Shown: positions 32,096-40,255, counted from the first letter of the stretch. The stretch: DNA of 57,039 nucleotides from Candidatus Zambryskibacteria bacterium RIFCSPLOWO2_02_FULL_51_21 (GCA_001824255.1 MHWQ01000002.1:336533-393571), one strand, 5' to 3'. The notes: generated by a model from the sequence alone, not told the origin. Numbers and translations are program-made.

Positions 32096-32993
32096 GCGCT
32101 TCTATCCCAGGCAACGTGCCTTTCGCCAGGAATTCGAGCATCGCGCCGCCGCCGGTCGAGACAAAAGTGAATTTGTCATATAGATTTAATTCTTTTATAG
32201 CAGCCAGAGTGTCTCCGCCGCCGACAACAGAGATTTTGCCCGAGTCGGCAATCATTTGAGCGATGGTAAGCGTACCTTTCTTCAGCCCGTCTTCATACTT
32301 CCCCACGGGGCCGTTCCAGAGAATGAGAGCAGAACGTTTTATCCTGTTTTCCAGGTCACACAAAGTTTCTTCATCCACGTCGAGAGCGGCAATATCGCCG
32401 TGCGGGAAGAATATTTTCGGATTATTTCTGAGCTCCGTCTCGTATGCCGGCACGGCGTTCGTCCCGGCGATGAATATTTCATCCGCGATATTGAGAAATT
32501 TCTGTATCAAAGGCACTTTTGTCTCGAATTTCGCCCCACCAAGGAGGAATAGGAATGGGTGAGAAGGATTAAAAACCTTTGAAAGCTCTTTTACTTCCTC
32601 GGCGAAACGCAATCCGGCATAACTCGGCAGATATTTCGGCACTCCGACGATAGAGGCATGCGCGCGATGCGATACGGAGAAAGCTTCGTTCACATACACA
32701 TCCGCTTTCGCCGCCAATTCTTTCGTGAATTCGTCCGAATTCGCTTCTTCGCCGGGATTCTCCCGCAGGTTTGGCAGAAGTTCCACCCCCGCAGGCACAA
32801 ACTTCCTTAAATCTTCTAAGTTTCCACCTTCCAGATGTGTGGCGAGAATTATTTTCGCCCCCACTTTTTGCAGAAACTCAAGCGTTGGCATGGAAGCCCT
32901 CACGCGGAAATCATCTCCCTGGGCAATATTCCAATCCACCCGCACCAGAACTCTTTTGCCGTTCAAATTTCCTGCTTCGGTAATAGAAATCAT
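32088..32993 (-). CDS. pgk: Phosphoglycerate kinase, compact form
   Basis: 301 aa against about 390-400 for bacterial Pgk. Family marks: LVRVDWNIAQGDDFRVRASMP, NEAFSVSHRAHASIVG, FLFLLGGAKFETK, LILWNGPVGKYE and VVGGGDTLAAI. The HLGRP loop is replaced by HLEGG, and stretches in both domains are missing. The frame is continuous. Converts 1,3-bisphosphoglycerate to 3-phosphoglycerate with ATP formation. Overlaps tpiA by four bases (ATGA). Confidence 0.9.
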   Translation of the reverse strand: MISITEAGNLNGKRVLVRVDWNIAQGDDFRVRASMPTLEFLQKVGAKIILATHLEGGNLEDLRKFVPAGVELLPNLRENPGEEANSDEFTKELAAKADVYVNEAFSVSHRAHASIVGVPKYLPSYAGLRFAEEVKELSKVFNPSHPFLFLLGGAKFETKVPLIQKFLNIADEIFIAGTNAVPAYETELRNNPKIFFPHGDIAALDVDEETLCDLENRIKRSALILWNGPVGKYEDGLKKGTLTIAQMIADSGKISVVGGGDTLAAIKELNLYDKFTFVSTGGGAMLEFLAKGTLPGIEALK

Positions 32994-33751
32994 TTCGAAA
33001 TTAGTGAATTAGCGATTTCCTCAAGCCACTTCGCCCTAAGCGATGCGTGGCCGACGAGGAATCCTGCTACTCCTGTTTCCTTGACCAATGCTCCCGCGTT
33101 AGTCGGCTCGACCGACCCGCCGTAAACGATAGAAATCTTGTCCGCCGTGTTCCGGCCGAAGATATCAGAGAGAACTTTCTTGATAAATATGACCGACTGT
33201 GCGAGGTCTCCTGGCAGCAGAGCATCTTTGGCACTTTTCCCTATGACCCAGACAGGTTCGTAGGCGATGATGAGAGATGAAGTAGATTGTTTGCTCACAC
33301 CAGCAAGCGATTGCTTGATTTCTCCGCGCAAAAATTCGAAGTGGTCGCCATCTTTGTCCCGCTCATTCTCGCCAACGCAGACCAGAGGCACTATCCCCGC
33401 TCGCAGAACGGCCTTAATTTTCTGAGAAACTTCTTCCGAAGTTTCTCCCATGGCCCGTCTCTCGCTGTGGCCAAGGATGGCAAGGCGCGCGCCGAAACTC
33501 TTGAGGATATCGAGCGAGACCAGCCCCGTGTAATTGCCTTTCGGAACCAGAGTGATGTCCTGCGCCGCGAGCTTACTGAAGCTTGCGGCCCGTTCCGACA
33601 CCGATTCCATATAAGGCAGGGGCGGTGCGATAAAAAGCGCGAGCTTCTTGTACAACTCCTTCTTCTTCCCCATTTCCTTGAGCAATCCTTTCGCTTCCTC
33701 GAGAGAGCTCGGATGATTCTTCCAGTTGGCAACCAGTATCAGTTTGGACAT
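32990..33751 (-). CDS. tpiA: Triosephosphate isomerase
   Basis: 253 aa TIM barrel. K11 (VANWKNH), H95 (LGHSERR) and the catalytic Glu in YEPVWVIG are present; IVYGGSVEPTNA is the phosphate loop. Forms a two-gene glycolytic unit with pgk. ATG exactly six bases after TACAAT (33758-33763). Confidence 0.96.
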   Translation of the reverse strand: MSKLILVANWKNHPSSLEEAKGLLKEMGKKKELYKKLALFIAPPLPYMESVSERAASFSKLAAQDITLVPKGNYTGLVSLDILKSFGARLAILGHSERRAMGETSEEVSQKIKAVLRAGIVPLVCVGENERDKDGDHFEFLRGEIKQSLAGVSKQSTSSLIIAYEPVWVIGKSAKDALLPGDLAQSVIFIKKVLSDIFGRNTADKISIVYGGSVEPTNAGALVKETGVAGFLVGHASLRAKWLEEIANSLISK

Positions 33752-33757
33752 TTCTCG

Positions 33758-33763
33758 ATTGTA
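33758..33763 (-). promoter_or_regulatory. -10 box of tpiA-pgk (leaderless)
   Basis: TACAAT directly after the stop of the surface protein gene and six bases before the tpiA ATG. Confidence 0.6.
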
Positions 33764-36184
33764 TCAGAATTCCTCAAACTCGGGATTGAAGTTTATCATC
33801 ACAGTGCCGGCGGGACAGGTGGATTGGATGCTGTCGCTGTCGGTCACGGTGGCCTGAGCACTCTTAAGACCGATTGTTGAGTAAGTCCTGGTGTAAGGAT
33901 TGGATGAAGGCGCTGGAGAAGTCGGGATGCCGGTGCCGCTCCAGGCGTAGGTGAAGGGCGCCGTCCCGCCGGAAACCGTCACCGTCCAGGTAACGTTTTG
34001 TCCCAAGAGAGCGGTCTGGGGCGAAGCGAGACAGGAAACACTTATCGGCGCGCCGGAGACGATGAGGTTGAAGCTCGTGGTCCTGTTCAAGGGCGAGCCG
34101 GTGACTGTGATGGGATAAGTGCCGGCCGGAGTCGAAGGCGGCACGGTGAAGGTGATAGTCGAGTTACAATTGGGCGAGCAGGCGCCGTTCGATATCGAGT
34201 AAGAAGTGCCTCCCGGAACTCCCGAGAGCGAGAGAGTCACGGCCTGGGTCGTGCCGGTCACAAGCGCCTTGGTAATCACATTCTGCGTGTAGGCGTTGCC
34301 GCTCGTCTTGGTCACGCTTGAGTTGCCGGAGTTCGAGAGAGAATAATCGAAAGGCGAATAAGTGAAACTCGCGGCAACCGAGCGATTCTGATTCATTAGA
34401 ACGGAACAGGAAGAGAGGCCGGAGCAGGCGCCGGACCAGCCGGCGAAGGTGTAGTTGGCCGCGGGCGCCGCCGTCAGAGTGACGTTGGTACCATCGGCGT
34501 AAACCTCGCTACAGTCCGTGGGACAGCTGATGCCCGTACCGGAGATTGTGCCGGAGCCGGAGGAGATTGAGGCGGTCAAGGTGCGATTTGAATTTGTAAT
34601 GGGCGTGGTGCAATCCGCCGTCGCCTGCGTGGCGAGATTCCTCACGTGGCCGCGGAGTGTCGCAGGAGCTGAGTAACTGCAGATATTGTTGAAAGTGTGC
34701 GGAGTCCAAGTAAGGTAAGTCGTCTCTTCGTACGAGCCGTTGTTGGTGCAGTCCACGTCGTATTCGTGGGCGGTGGTATCCCAGTTGAGCACGGTGACAG
34801 TCACGTCTACGTTATTGAGGGGGAAATTCGCGGTCGATGAAGGGCTGGCCGAGACGGTGCAGGCAGTGGCGCCGGAGTAAGTACAAGGCAATGGCTGACC
34901 GTAGTTATTGGCATTGGTATCGGTGCAGATGGACGGCTGGTCGGCCAGATTTACCGAGACCGAATCGTTCACCGTGCCTCCCGCTCCGGTGCAGGAAATG
35001 TTGAAGGTCATCGAAGAATTGATGGCGCCGGAAGACTGGCTCCAGGTGCCGTTGGTGGCAGTCTTAGAAGAAGGCGAGCTCCAGCTCGAAGTGCCGCCGG
35101 AAGCCGTGCAGGTGTTGGCGTTCGATACCGCCCACGAGAGTGTGCCGGAAGAGCCGGAGGTGAAGCCGTTTACCGGGCCGTCCGAGTTATTGAATTTGAG
35201 ATTGACGGTAGGCGGAGCGGGCGGCGGATTCTGCCCCGCCACAGTTACCGAGACTGAGTCGGAATCAGAACCCCCATCGCCCGTACAGCTTATGGAGAAG
35301 GTTGTCGAAGAATCAACGGCGCCGGAAGACTGGCTCCAGGTGCCGTTGGTGGCTACCTTCGAAGACGGCGAATTCCAGCTCGATGTGCCGCCGGAGGCGG
35401 TGCAGGTGTTGGCGTTCGATACCACCCACGAGAGTGTGCCGGCAGACCCTTGGGGGAAGCCGCTCACCGGGCCGTTCGAGCCGTTGAACTGGAGGTCCAC
35501 GGTGGGAGCCGCGGGCGGAGGCGGGGGCGAAGGCGGCGGACAGCTATTGCTGTAGGTGATTGAGAAAGTGATTGTGCCGCCCTCGCCAACACTCTGAGTA
35601 GAGCTATTGATGCTCTTGCTGTAGCAGTACAAATCGTCCGCCGTTATAGAATATGTGCCCGCGCCGCCGCTGTAGCTTGCGGAAGTGCCCGAGCCCGAGA
35701 AATTATTGGGGCCCGATATTACCCAGTTGGTATAAACATTCGATGAGACGTTTATAGTCGCGGGGGTTGGAGGCGGTGGAGGGGGCGGAGCTGAACGGGT
35801 AATAGTAAAACCAGTCTCTTGCAGACAATCGTAATTACTGTCAGTCGATACGTGACCGGCCAAATAAATCCTATAGGTGCCTGATGGAACGTTTAATATT
35901 GTATAACTGGCAGTAATGGAATCTTGATTTCCAACTTGATTGGAAACGCCAGTCGACAAGCCTGTCGTGTCAGAGAGATCTATCGATACTGTCCTTGGCC
36001 CTGAGTATGTATTAGCGATCGAAACCGTGCCGGATATGATAACCTTACCGTCGGCATCGGTATATATATCGCCTAAACTACATACAGCGCTAGGAAGTTG
36101 AGCAAAAGCGATATGGTTAAATTGTAATGAAACCAAACCAACAAAGATTAGGCTAAAAAGTAATATTTTCCTTTTTAAATTCAT
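33764..36184 (-). CDS. Large secreted repeat surface protein, 806 aa
   Basis: Signal peptide (residues 1-29, ending IAFAQ). Proline runs (133-141, 216-225) separate beta-rich modules. Two near-identical tandem modules lie at 227-317 and 324-414 (WSVSNANTCTASGG-like core, Cys pair). Residues about 535-608 resemble a Listeria-Bacteroides-type repeat (FAGWSGACSGLSSC), and 715-795 resemble PKD (GGTAPFTYAWSG). Ends FNPEFEEF with no sortase motif. Likely adhesin or surface layer component. The start MNLKRK at 36184, six bases after TATAAT, is preferred over an upstream ATG. Confidence 0.75.
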   Translation of the reverse strand: MNLKRKILLFSLIFVGLVSLQFNHIAFAQLPSAVCSLGDIYTDADGKVIISGTVSIANTYSGPRTVSIDLSDTTGLSTGVSNQVGNQDSITASYTILNVPSGTYRIYLAGHVSTDSNYDCLQETGFTITRSAPPPPPPPTPATINVSSNVYTNWVISGPNNFSGSGTSASYSGGAGTYSITADDLYCYSKSINSSTQSVGEGGTITFSITYSNSCPPPSPPPPPAAPTVDLQFNGSNGPVSGFPQGSAGTLSWVVSNANTCTASGGTSSWNSPSSKVATNGTWSQSSGAVDSSTTFSISCTGDGGSDSDSVSVTVAGQNPPPAPPTVNLKFNNSDGPVNGFTSGSSGTLSWAVSNANTCTASGGTSSWSSPSSKTATNGTWSQSSGAINSSMTFNISCTGAGGTVNDSVSVNLADQPSICTDTNANNYGQPLPCTYSGATACTVSASPSSTANFPLNNVDVTVTVLNWDTTAHEYDVDCTNNGSYEETTYLTWTPHTFNNICSYSAPATLRGHVRNLATQATADCTTPITNSNRTLTASISSGSGTISGTGISCPTDCSEVYADGTNVTLTAAPAANYTFAGWSGACSGLSSCSVLMNQNRSVAASFTYSPFDYSLSNSGNSSVTKTSGNAYTQNVITKALVTGTTQAVTLSLSGVPGGTSYSISNGACSPNCNSTITFTVPPSTPAGTYPITVTGSPLNRTTSFNLIVSGAPISVSCLASPQTALLGQNVTWTVTVSGGTAPFTYAWSGTGIPTSPAPSSNPYTRTYSTIGLKSAQATVTDSDSIQSTCPAGTVMINFNPEFEEF
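34943..35506 (-). repeat. Tandem 91-residue module repeat in the surface protein gene
   Basis: Two copies (35234-35506 and 34943-35215) encode modules with the shared core SNANTCTASGGTSSW and TNGTWSQSSGA. Recent duplication is likely. Confidence 0.8.
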
Positions 36185-36190
36185 AAAACC

Positions 36191-36196
36191 ATTATA
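36191..36196 (-). promoter_or_regulatory. -10 box of the surface protein gene (leaderless)
   Basis: TATAAT exactly six bases before the ATG at 36184, right after the T run of the preceding terminator. Confidence 0.6.
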
Positions 36197-36204
36197 CAGC
36201 AAAA

Positions 36205-36231
36205 AACTCCGCGTCCAGAGGGCGCGGAGTT
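36205..36231 (-). terminator. Terminator of the lipoprotein gene
   Basis: AACTCCGCG and CGCGGAGTT arms around a nine-base loop; TTTTTTGC follows on the minus strand. Confidence 0.85.
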
Positions 36232-36249
36232 GAAAGAACGAAGCGGAGG

Positions 36250-36792
36250 CTACTTCCAGTTATACGACACAGGAATTACCCCCTTGTGGAACGGCCCGCC
36301 GTCGACTTTCGTGTTGACATCGGGCACGTACCGGGTCACGTCGTAAATGATGAACTCGGTCTTAGTCACTTCCTCCGAGCTCCTCATCACTTCTAGTATG
36401 TGCCTTGTCTCCCCTACTGCCGAGTCGCGGGTATTGACTCCGTAGCAGCTGAAAGGAACCTCGGTTACTCCGTCGGTCGAGAGGCAAGCTCTCAGGACGA
36501 CAGTGAGGCCTTTCGACCTCGCGACATCGTTCTCAGAGTAAGCGAATTTGAGTGTGGCGACGAGACGGTCGCCATCACTGAAATCCGCCGACATTTTCCT
36601 GATCGTAGACCCCGGTATGGGGTTGCTGCCCTCGAATTCGACCCTGGTCGCCGCCGGCGAAGGCGGAGGCGGCTCGGTAGGCGGAGGGGTGGGATTCGTG
36701 ATCCCGTTTCCCTCTCCACCGCACGCTGCGAGGATGCTGGCCACGAGGACCAGCATTGAAACGACGACGAGCCGCCGAAGTTTGCTGGTCAT
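36250..36792 (-). CDS. Orphan lipoprotein, 180 aa
   Basis: Signal peptide with lipobox ILAAC (Cys24), then a Thr/Pro-rich linker (about 30-48) and a beta-rich domain with two more Cys. Likely anchored to the outer face of the membrane. Complete unit: TTGACA-17-TATGAT promoter, GGGAGG before the ATG, terminator at 36205. Function unknown; member of the orphan class. Confidence 0.7.
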   Translation of the reverse strand: MTSKLRRLVVVSMLVLVASILAACGGEGNGITNPTPPPTEPPPPSPAATRVEFEGSNPIPGSTIRKMSADFSDGDRLVATLKFAYSENDVARSKGLTVVLRACLSTDGVTEVPFSCYGVNTRDSAVGETRHILEVMRSSEEVTKTEFIIYDVTRYVPDVNTKVDGGPFHKGVIPVSYNWK

Positions 36793-36882
36793 GATGGCCT
36801 CCCTTTCCCGCCGGATTTGGCGGATGTGCAGTTCTAACCGTTAAAGACGGATAACCCTACCCGCCTCTTACTGTCTAGTACT

Positions 36883-36911
36883 ATCATACACCCAATCAAC
36901 CCTTTTGTCAA
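36883..36911 (-). promoter_or_regulatory. Consensus-like promoter of the lipoprotein gene
   Basis: TTGACA (36906-36911), 17-base spacer, TATGAT (36883-36888). About 90 bases of leader before the ATG. Confidence 0.8.
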
Positions 36912-36972
36912 GTACGAAATAGAATATGGCCTTAGTCAAGGGCAAAACGGCTATTTCTAGCCATGAGACTCT

Positions 36973-37455
36973 TTAGAGCAATTTACCCACTTCTTCAAGA
37001 TAAGAGTCGTTCATTTCGTGCCCGGTATTAGCTACGAGAATGTCCCCTTTTTCCCCTTCTTTATCGCCATATAAGATTACTTGCTTCTCGGCCTTATGTT
37101 CTGATTTTATATGAACAATTAAATCTTCTGTAAATTCTGTCCCGGCCAAGTCGATAAAAGCCTGTTTGATTTTAGTATCAGCGAAGCTGGATAGCGGTTG
37201 CATCGAAGCGAGTATTACCTGTCGGCATGGATAGTCTTGAGCCACGAACCACGCGAGGATAGCTCCAAGAGAAAAACCGAATATGACATCATCTTTTGCA
37301 ACAGGAAAAATTTGAGGGTGAAGAGGCTTTTTCCAGTCCACATTGTGAGACACAACCTCATACCCCTTGCTTCTCGCTATATTTGCTAGTTTGGCATAGG
37401 ATTCCATATCGCCCGTGTCCTCCCAAGCCGGAATAATATGTAGAAATTTTTTCAT
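36973..37455 (-). CDS. Small alpha/beta-hydrolase-fold protein
   Basis: 160 aa. Nucleophile elbow GFSLGA (Ser about 82) and a C-terminal NTGHEM carrying the likely catalytic His fit an alpha/beta hydrolase of the small RBBP9/YdeN type. Substrate unknown. No SD; lies after the terminator of the upstream gene. Confidence 0.6.
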   Translation of the reverse strand: MKKFLHIIPAWEDTGDMESYAKLANIARSKGYEVVSHNVDWKKPLHPQIFPVAKDDVIFGFSLGAILAWFVAQDYPCRQVILASMQPLSSFADTKIKQAFIDLAGTEFTEDLIVHIKSEHKAEKQVILYGDKEGEKGDILVANTGHEMNDSYLEEVGKLL

Positions 37456-37475
37456 TGTGATTTTGGTAAAAAAGA

Positions 37476-37500
37476 GGCGGACAAGTCGAGCTTGTCCGCC
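37476..37500 (-). terminator. Terminator between the 37593 gene and the hydrolase
   Basis: GGCGGACAAG and CTTGTCCGCC arms around TCGAG, followed on minus by TCTTTTTTACC. Confidence 0.8.
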
Positions 37501-37592
37501 TTGTCACGGCATCCTCCCGAAATCTAATCGTCAGTTGTATGCTAGACGAATAGTGATAATGTAGACCAAATCTAGAAGTTTGTTAAACTATC

Positions 37593-37979
37593 CTATCTCT
37601 TCAAAACCTCCACCCTATTCGCCACGAATTCATCCTTGCCGGCCGGATTGTCGGCGCCGGTGCCGTAGAAAGTTGCCGTGTCCCCCGCCTTGAGCTTCGC
37701 CAGAGACGCTTTCCTTGCCGCGTCGGTGAAAAACACCACTTTGTCGTACTCCACAAGCATATTGCCCTGGTCTGTCCTCTGCACTCTGCCAGCCCGCACC
37801 GTGACATAATCCTTTCCTAAGATAAGTACCTTACCTTCGAACGAAACCTCAGAAAGATTCAAACCGGCCGCCACTTCCGAAGAGAGGGGTTCCGCGCCTT
37901 TTCTCAAGCTTTTATAGACAAACCACGCCGCCACGACCACCGCCGCCAGTACAACGACAATCAAAATTTTTTTCGTCAT
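37593..37979 (-). CDS. Membrane-anchored hypothetical protein, 128 aa
   Basis: Start MTKKILIV at 37979 is preferred because the hydrophobic anchor (about 4-22) begins there. The rest is a small beta-rich domain (SFEGKVLILGKDYVTVRAG, KAGDTATFYGTG), possibly OB-like and extracytoplasmic. Family not recognised. Divergent from xth; TACAAT (37992-37997) lies 12 bases upstream. Confidence 0.6.
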   Translation of the reverse strand: MTKKILIVVVLAAVVVAAWFVYKSLRKGAEPLSSEVAAGLNLSEVSFEGKVLILGKDYVTVRAGRVQRTDQGNMLVEYDKVVFFTDAARKASLAKLKAGDTATFYGTGADNPAGKDEFVANRVEVLKR

Positions 37980-37995
37980 ATGTTTGTAAATATTG

Positions 37996-38001
37996 TAACA
38001 T
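37996..38001 (+). promoter_or_regulatory. -10 box of xth (leaderless)
   Basis: TAACAT six bases before the ATG at 38008; overlaps the divergent TACAAT of the neighbouring gene. Confidence 0.45.
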
Positions 38002-38007
38002 AATCCC

Positions 38008-38775
38008 ATGACCACCATTATCTCCTGGAATGTGAATGGCCTGCGGGCAGTGCATAGCAAGGGCAATTTGGATGACGTGTTTCAGATGAAACCGGATATT
38101 CTATGCATCCAGGAGACCAAGGCCATGCCGGACCAGCTGACGGCAGAGCTTCGGGACCCGGAGGGCTACCACTCCTACTTCCACTTCCCCACCGTCAAGA
38201 AGGGCTACAGCGGTGTTGCCATATATACCAAAGAGAAGCCCCTGAAGGTTACACGCGACCTCGGCATAGAGAAATATGACCAGGAAGGGCGCCTAATAAT
38301 GGCCGAATATAAGGATTTTATACTTATAAACACCTACTTCCCCAACGGTGGCGGTGCTCCGGAGCGTCTGCACTACAAGCTCAACTTCTATGACTACTTC
38401 CTCGAATTTATAGATAAGTTACACAAGAAACATAAGCACATTATCTTCTGCGGGGACGTAAATGTCGCCCACAAGGCCATAGACCTAGCGAGGCCCAAAG
38501 AGAATGAGACTCACGTCGGCTTCTTGCCTATAGAAAGGGCTTGGATGGACAAGGTTACAGCCCATGGCTGGGTAGATATCTTCCGCCAGTTCTACCCCGA
38601 CAAGGCGGAGGCCTATACATACTGGGATATGAAGAGTTTTGCCAGAGACAGGAATGTGGGCTGGAGGATAGATTACTTCTTCGCCTCCCCCGAGATGGCC
38701 AGGGAGATAAAGAAGATAGAAATTCTAAATGAAGTATATGGTTCGGACCATTGCCCGGTAAAAATTGTCTTTTAA
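38008..38775 (+). CDS. xth: Exodeoxyribonuclease III (AP endonuclease)
   Basis: 255 aa, EEP fold. WNVNGLRAV, IQETKA (metal Glu), FCGDVNVAHKAIDL and the final YGSDHCPV (Asp-His pair) are present. Cleaves at abasic sites and removes 3' blocks in base excision repair. Predicted leaderless. Confidence 0.96.
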   Translation: MTTIISWNVNGLRAVHSKGNLDDVFQMKPDILCIQETKAMPDQLTAELRDPEGYHSYFHFPTVKKGYSGVAIYTKEKPLKVTRDLGIEKYDQEGRLIMAEYKDFILINTYFPNGGGAPERLHYKLNFYDYFLEFIDKLHKKHKHIIFCGDVNVAHKAIDLARPKENETHVGFLPIERAWMDKVTAHGWVDIFRQFYPDKAEAYTYWDMKSFARDRNVGWRIDYFFASPEMAREIKKIEILNEVYGSDHCPVKIVF

Positions 38776-38820
38776 ATTCTTGTCCACAGATTTTTTATTT
38801 TAATTTTGTCCTTTACGGAT

Positions 38821-39137
38821 TATGATGTGCTCAGACGCGGAACGTTGCTGCCCATCTGGCGGCTTTAGTTCGTCATGCCTTGCTCTTTCGGTTCTTTAGC
38901 GTACGTACGATTTTTGGAAAGACACCTTGGTTTGGGAAGGCCCGGTGGACAAACGACGGATCCTCACTCTTTATTTTAGATCCCAGCCGTTTCTGTCTCC
39001 TCTTCCTCTACTGGAGTTATCTTTCGTTGTTCAGTGCTTAGTTCCCGTGCGTAGCGAGGTCCCCGCCAAATCTCAACATTCGAGGAAGGGCGGTCAAAGC
39101 CGCTATGCGTCAGCCCCGCAGAGCGGCTTTTTGTATG
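38821..39137 (+). ncRNA. Candidate ncRNA of about 300 nt
   Basis: The 530-bp gap between xth and yraN has no convincing gene. TATGAT (38821-38826) could start a transcript near 38833, and a strong terminator ends it at 39096-39132. The interval contains internal complementary blocks (GGATCC/GGATC, CACC...GGTG). I found no tRNA-like end or SsrA tag (tmRNA), no RNase P core motif and no SRP helix 8 motif. Size would suit a housekeeping RNA; identity unresolved. Confidence 0.4.
39096..39132 (+). terminator. Terminator of the 38.8-kb RNA
   Basis: AAAGCCGCT (39096-39104) pairs with AGCGGCTTT (39122-39130), with an inner TGCG/CGCA pairing, followed by a T run. Confidence 0.85.
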
Positions 39138-39305
39138 TCCTTTTTTGAAAATAGCCAGGAAAAAGGGGAATTACACAAGAAATTTCACAAACTGGGGATA
39201 AAGATGTGGAATATGTGTACTAAAAGACATATTATGGTCTTAAGCCCAAGAATGTCCTTAATTCTGGCCATTTAATGAATTGAATGTTTCATGTGAAATA
39301 GTTTC
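39138..39305. other. AT-rich gap without recognised features
   Basis: No ORF with support, no RNA motif. A weak TGAAAT lies six bases before the yraN ATG and may be its -10. Confidence 0.4.
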
Positions 39306-39701
39306 ATGAATAACATCGATAAAAGAACCGAAAAGAGACGTTTGGGCGATATCGGCGAGAATATTGCCTGTGATTTCTTGAAAAGCAGAGGATTTGAGAT
39401 TATTGAGAGAAATTACCTAAGAAAATGGGGCGAAATAGACATAGTGGCCAAAAAAGCCGATATGTATCGATTTATAGAGGTAAAAAGTGCCTGCCTGCCG
39501 GCAAGGCAGGTTTCAGGTGTAACCTATAGACCAGAAGAGAATATGCACCCGTGGAAGCTCAAGCGTCTAGGCAGGGTAATTCAGACGTATTTGTTACACA
39601 AGAAACTGGAGTGCGACTGGCAGCTTGACTTGGTAACCGTCCAAATGGATATGGCCACCCGCCGCGCCAAGGTGGAGCTCATAGAGAATATTGTGATTTA
39701 A
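39306..39701 (+). CDS. yraN: UPF0102 (YraN) nuclease-like protein
   Basis: 131 aa. GDIGENIACDFLKSRGFEI, GEIDIV and FIEVKS give the Glu/Asp/Glu-x-Lys pattern of the restriction-endonuclease-like fold. In vivo role not established in the family. A variant palindromic repeat inserts CLPARQV directly after FIEVKSA, at the active-site strand end. Confidence 0.9.
   Translation: MNNIDKRTEKRRLGDIGENIACDFLKSRGFEIIERNYLRKWGEIDIVAKKADMYRFIEVKSACLPARQVSGVTYRPEENMHPWKLKRLGRVIQTYLLHKKLECDWQLDLVTVQMDMATRRAKVELIENIVI
39490..39510. repeat. Palindromic repeat, variant with one extra base (in yraN)
   Basis: The 20-bp unit with an A inserted after GGCA (21 bp), which breaks perfect symmetry but keeps the reading frame (LPARQV). 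Confidence 0.9.
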
Positions 39702-39702
39702 G

Positions 39703-39773
39703 TGCGGGATGCCAGAATCGAACTGGCGACCACAGTTTGGAAAACTGTTGTTTTGCCACTAAACTAATCCCGC
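39703..39773 (-). tRNA. tRNA-Gly (anticodon TCC)
   Basis: Cloverleaf with GCGGGAT/ATCCCGC acceptor, anticodon stem ACAGT/ACTGT around TTTCCAA, and T loop TTCGATT. CCA not encoded. Ends two bases after the yraN stop. Confidence 0.93.
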
Positions 39774-39877
39774 ATTATTGGCTTATATGCTTTCGGGCTG
39801 CCCGGTAATGCTCCGGGGCCTCATCCACCCCATGGACGTATACTGCTTTTATACTACAGCCCGTTATTCTATTGTTG

Positions 39878-39948
39878 TCGGGGCGCCGAGAATCGGACTC
39901 GGATCTCGCGCTCCCAAAGCGCGTATACTACCACTGTACTACGCCCCG
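39878..39948 (-). tRNA. tRNA-Pro (anticodon TGG)
   Basis: CGGGGCG/CGCCCCG acceptor, anticodon stem CGCGC/GCGCG with TTTGGGA loop. CCA not encoded. Confidence 0.93.
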
Positions 39949-39969
39949 CGGGGAGTGTGAATACCACGT

Positions 39970-40040
39970 TCGGAGTGCCGAGAATCGAACTCGGGTCTCA
40001 CGCACCCGAAGCGTGTATACTACCGCTGTACTACACTCCG
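39970..40040 (-). tRNA. tRNA-Pro (anticodon CGG)
   Basis: CGGAGTG/CACTCCG acceptor, anticodon stem CACGC/GCGTG with TTCGGGT loop, T loop TTCGATT. CCA not encoded. Confidence 0.93.
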
Positions 40041-40094
40041 TCAGCTTTTCTACTCTAGCATTTCGGAGTGATTTACGCTAACATTTCCTTACTT

Positions 40095-40165
40095 GCGGCC
40101 ATGGTTTAGTGGTAGAACGCGTCCTTGCCAAGGACGAGACGGGAGTTCGATTCTCCCTAGCCGCA
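40095..40165 (+). tRNA. tRNA-Gly (anticodon GCC)
   Basis: Anticodon stem CGTCC/GGACG with TTGCCAA loop and a normal T arm. The acceptor (GCGGCCA/TAGCCGC) has one C-A mismatch at the sixth pair. CCA not encoded. Confidence 0.9.
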
Positions 40166-40183
40166 CTGGTACAATGGAATAAG

Positions 40184-40255
40184 GCACCCGTAGTGAAATG
40201 GATATCACGACGCGCTTCGGACGCGTTATTGTGGGTTCGAGTCCTGCCGGGTGCA
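40184..40255 (+). tRNA. tRNA-Arg (anticodon TCG)
   Basis: GCACCCG/CGGGTGC acceptor, anticodon stem ACGCG/CGCGT with CTTCGGA loop, T loop TTCGAGT. CCA not encoded. Confidence 0.93.

Noticed and set aside
37505-37592. Remnant orphan gene (GGAGG followed by GTG)
   Set aside because: The frame runs directly into the terminator and the next gene; no coding signal.
38778-38788. DnaA-box-like TTGTCCACA (also CTATCCACA near 13602)
   Set aside because: Isolated single sites; no cluster, AT-rich unwinding region with multiple boxes, or dnaA/dnaN neighbours.
38821-39137. tmRNA or RNase P RNA
   Set aside because: No TTCGA-type tRNA-like 3' end or tag ORF, and no GAGGAAAGTCC or matching 3' core seen on either strand.
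38927-39148. 73-codon plus-strand ORF between xth and yraN
   Set aside because: It runs through a strong terminator hairpin, has no SD or suitably placed -10, and its composition is unlike a protein.
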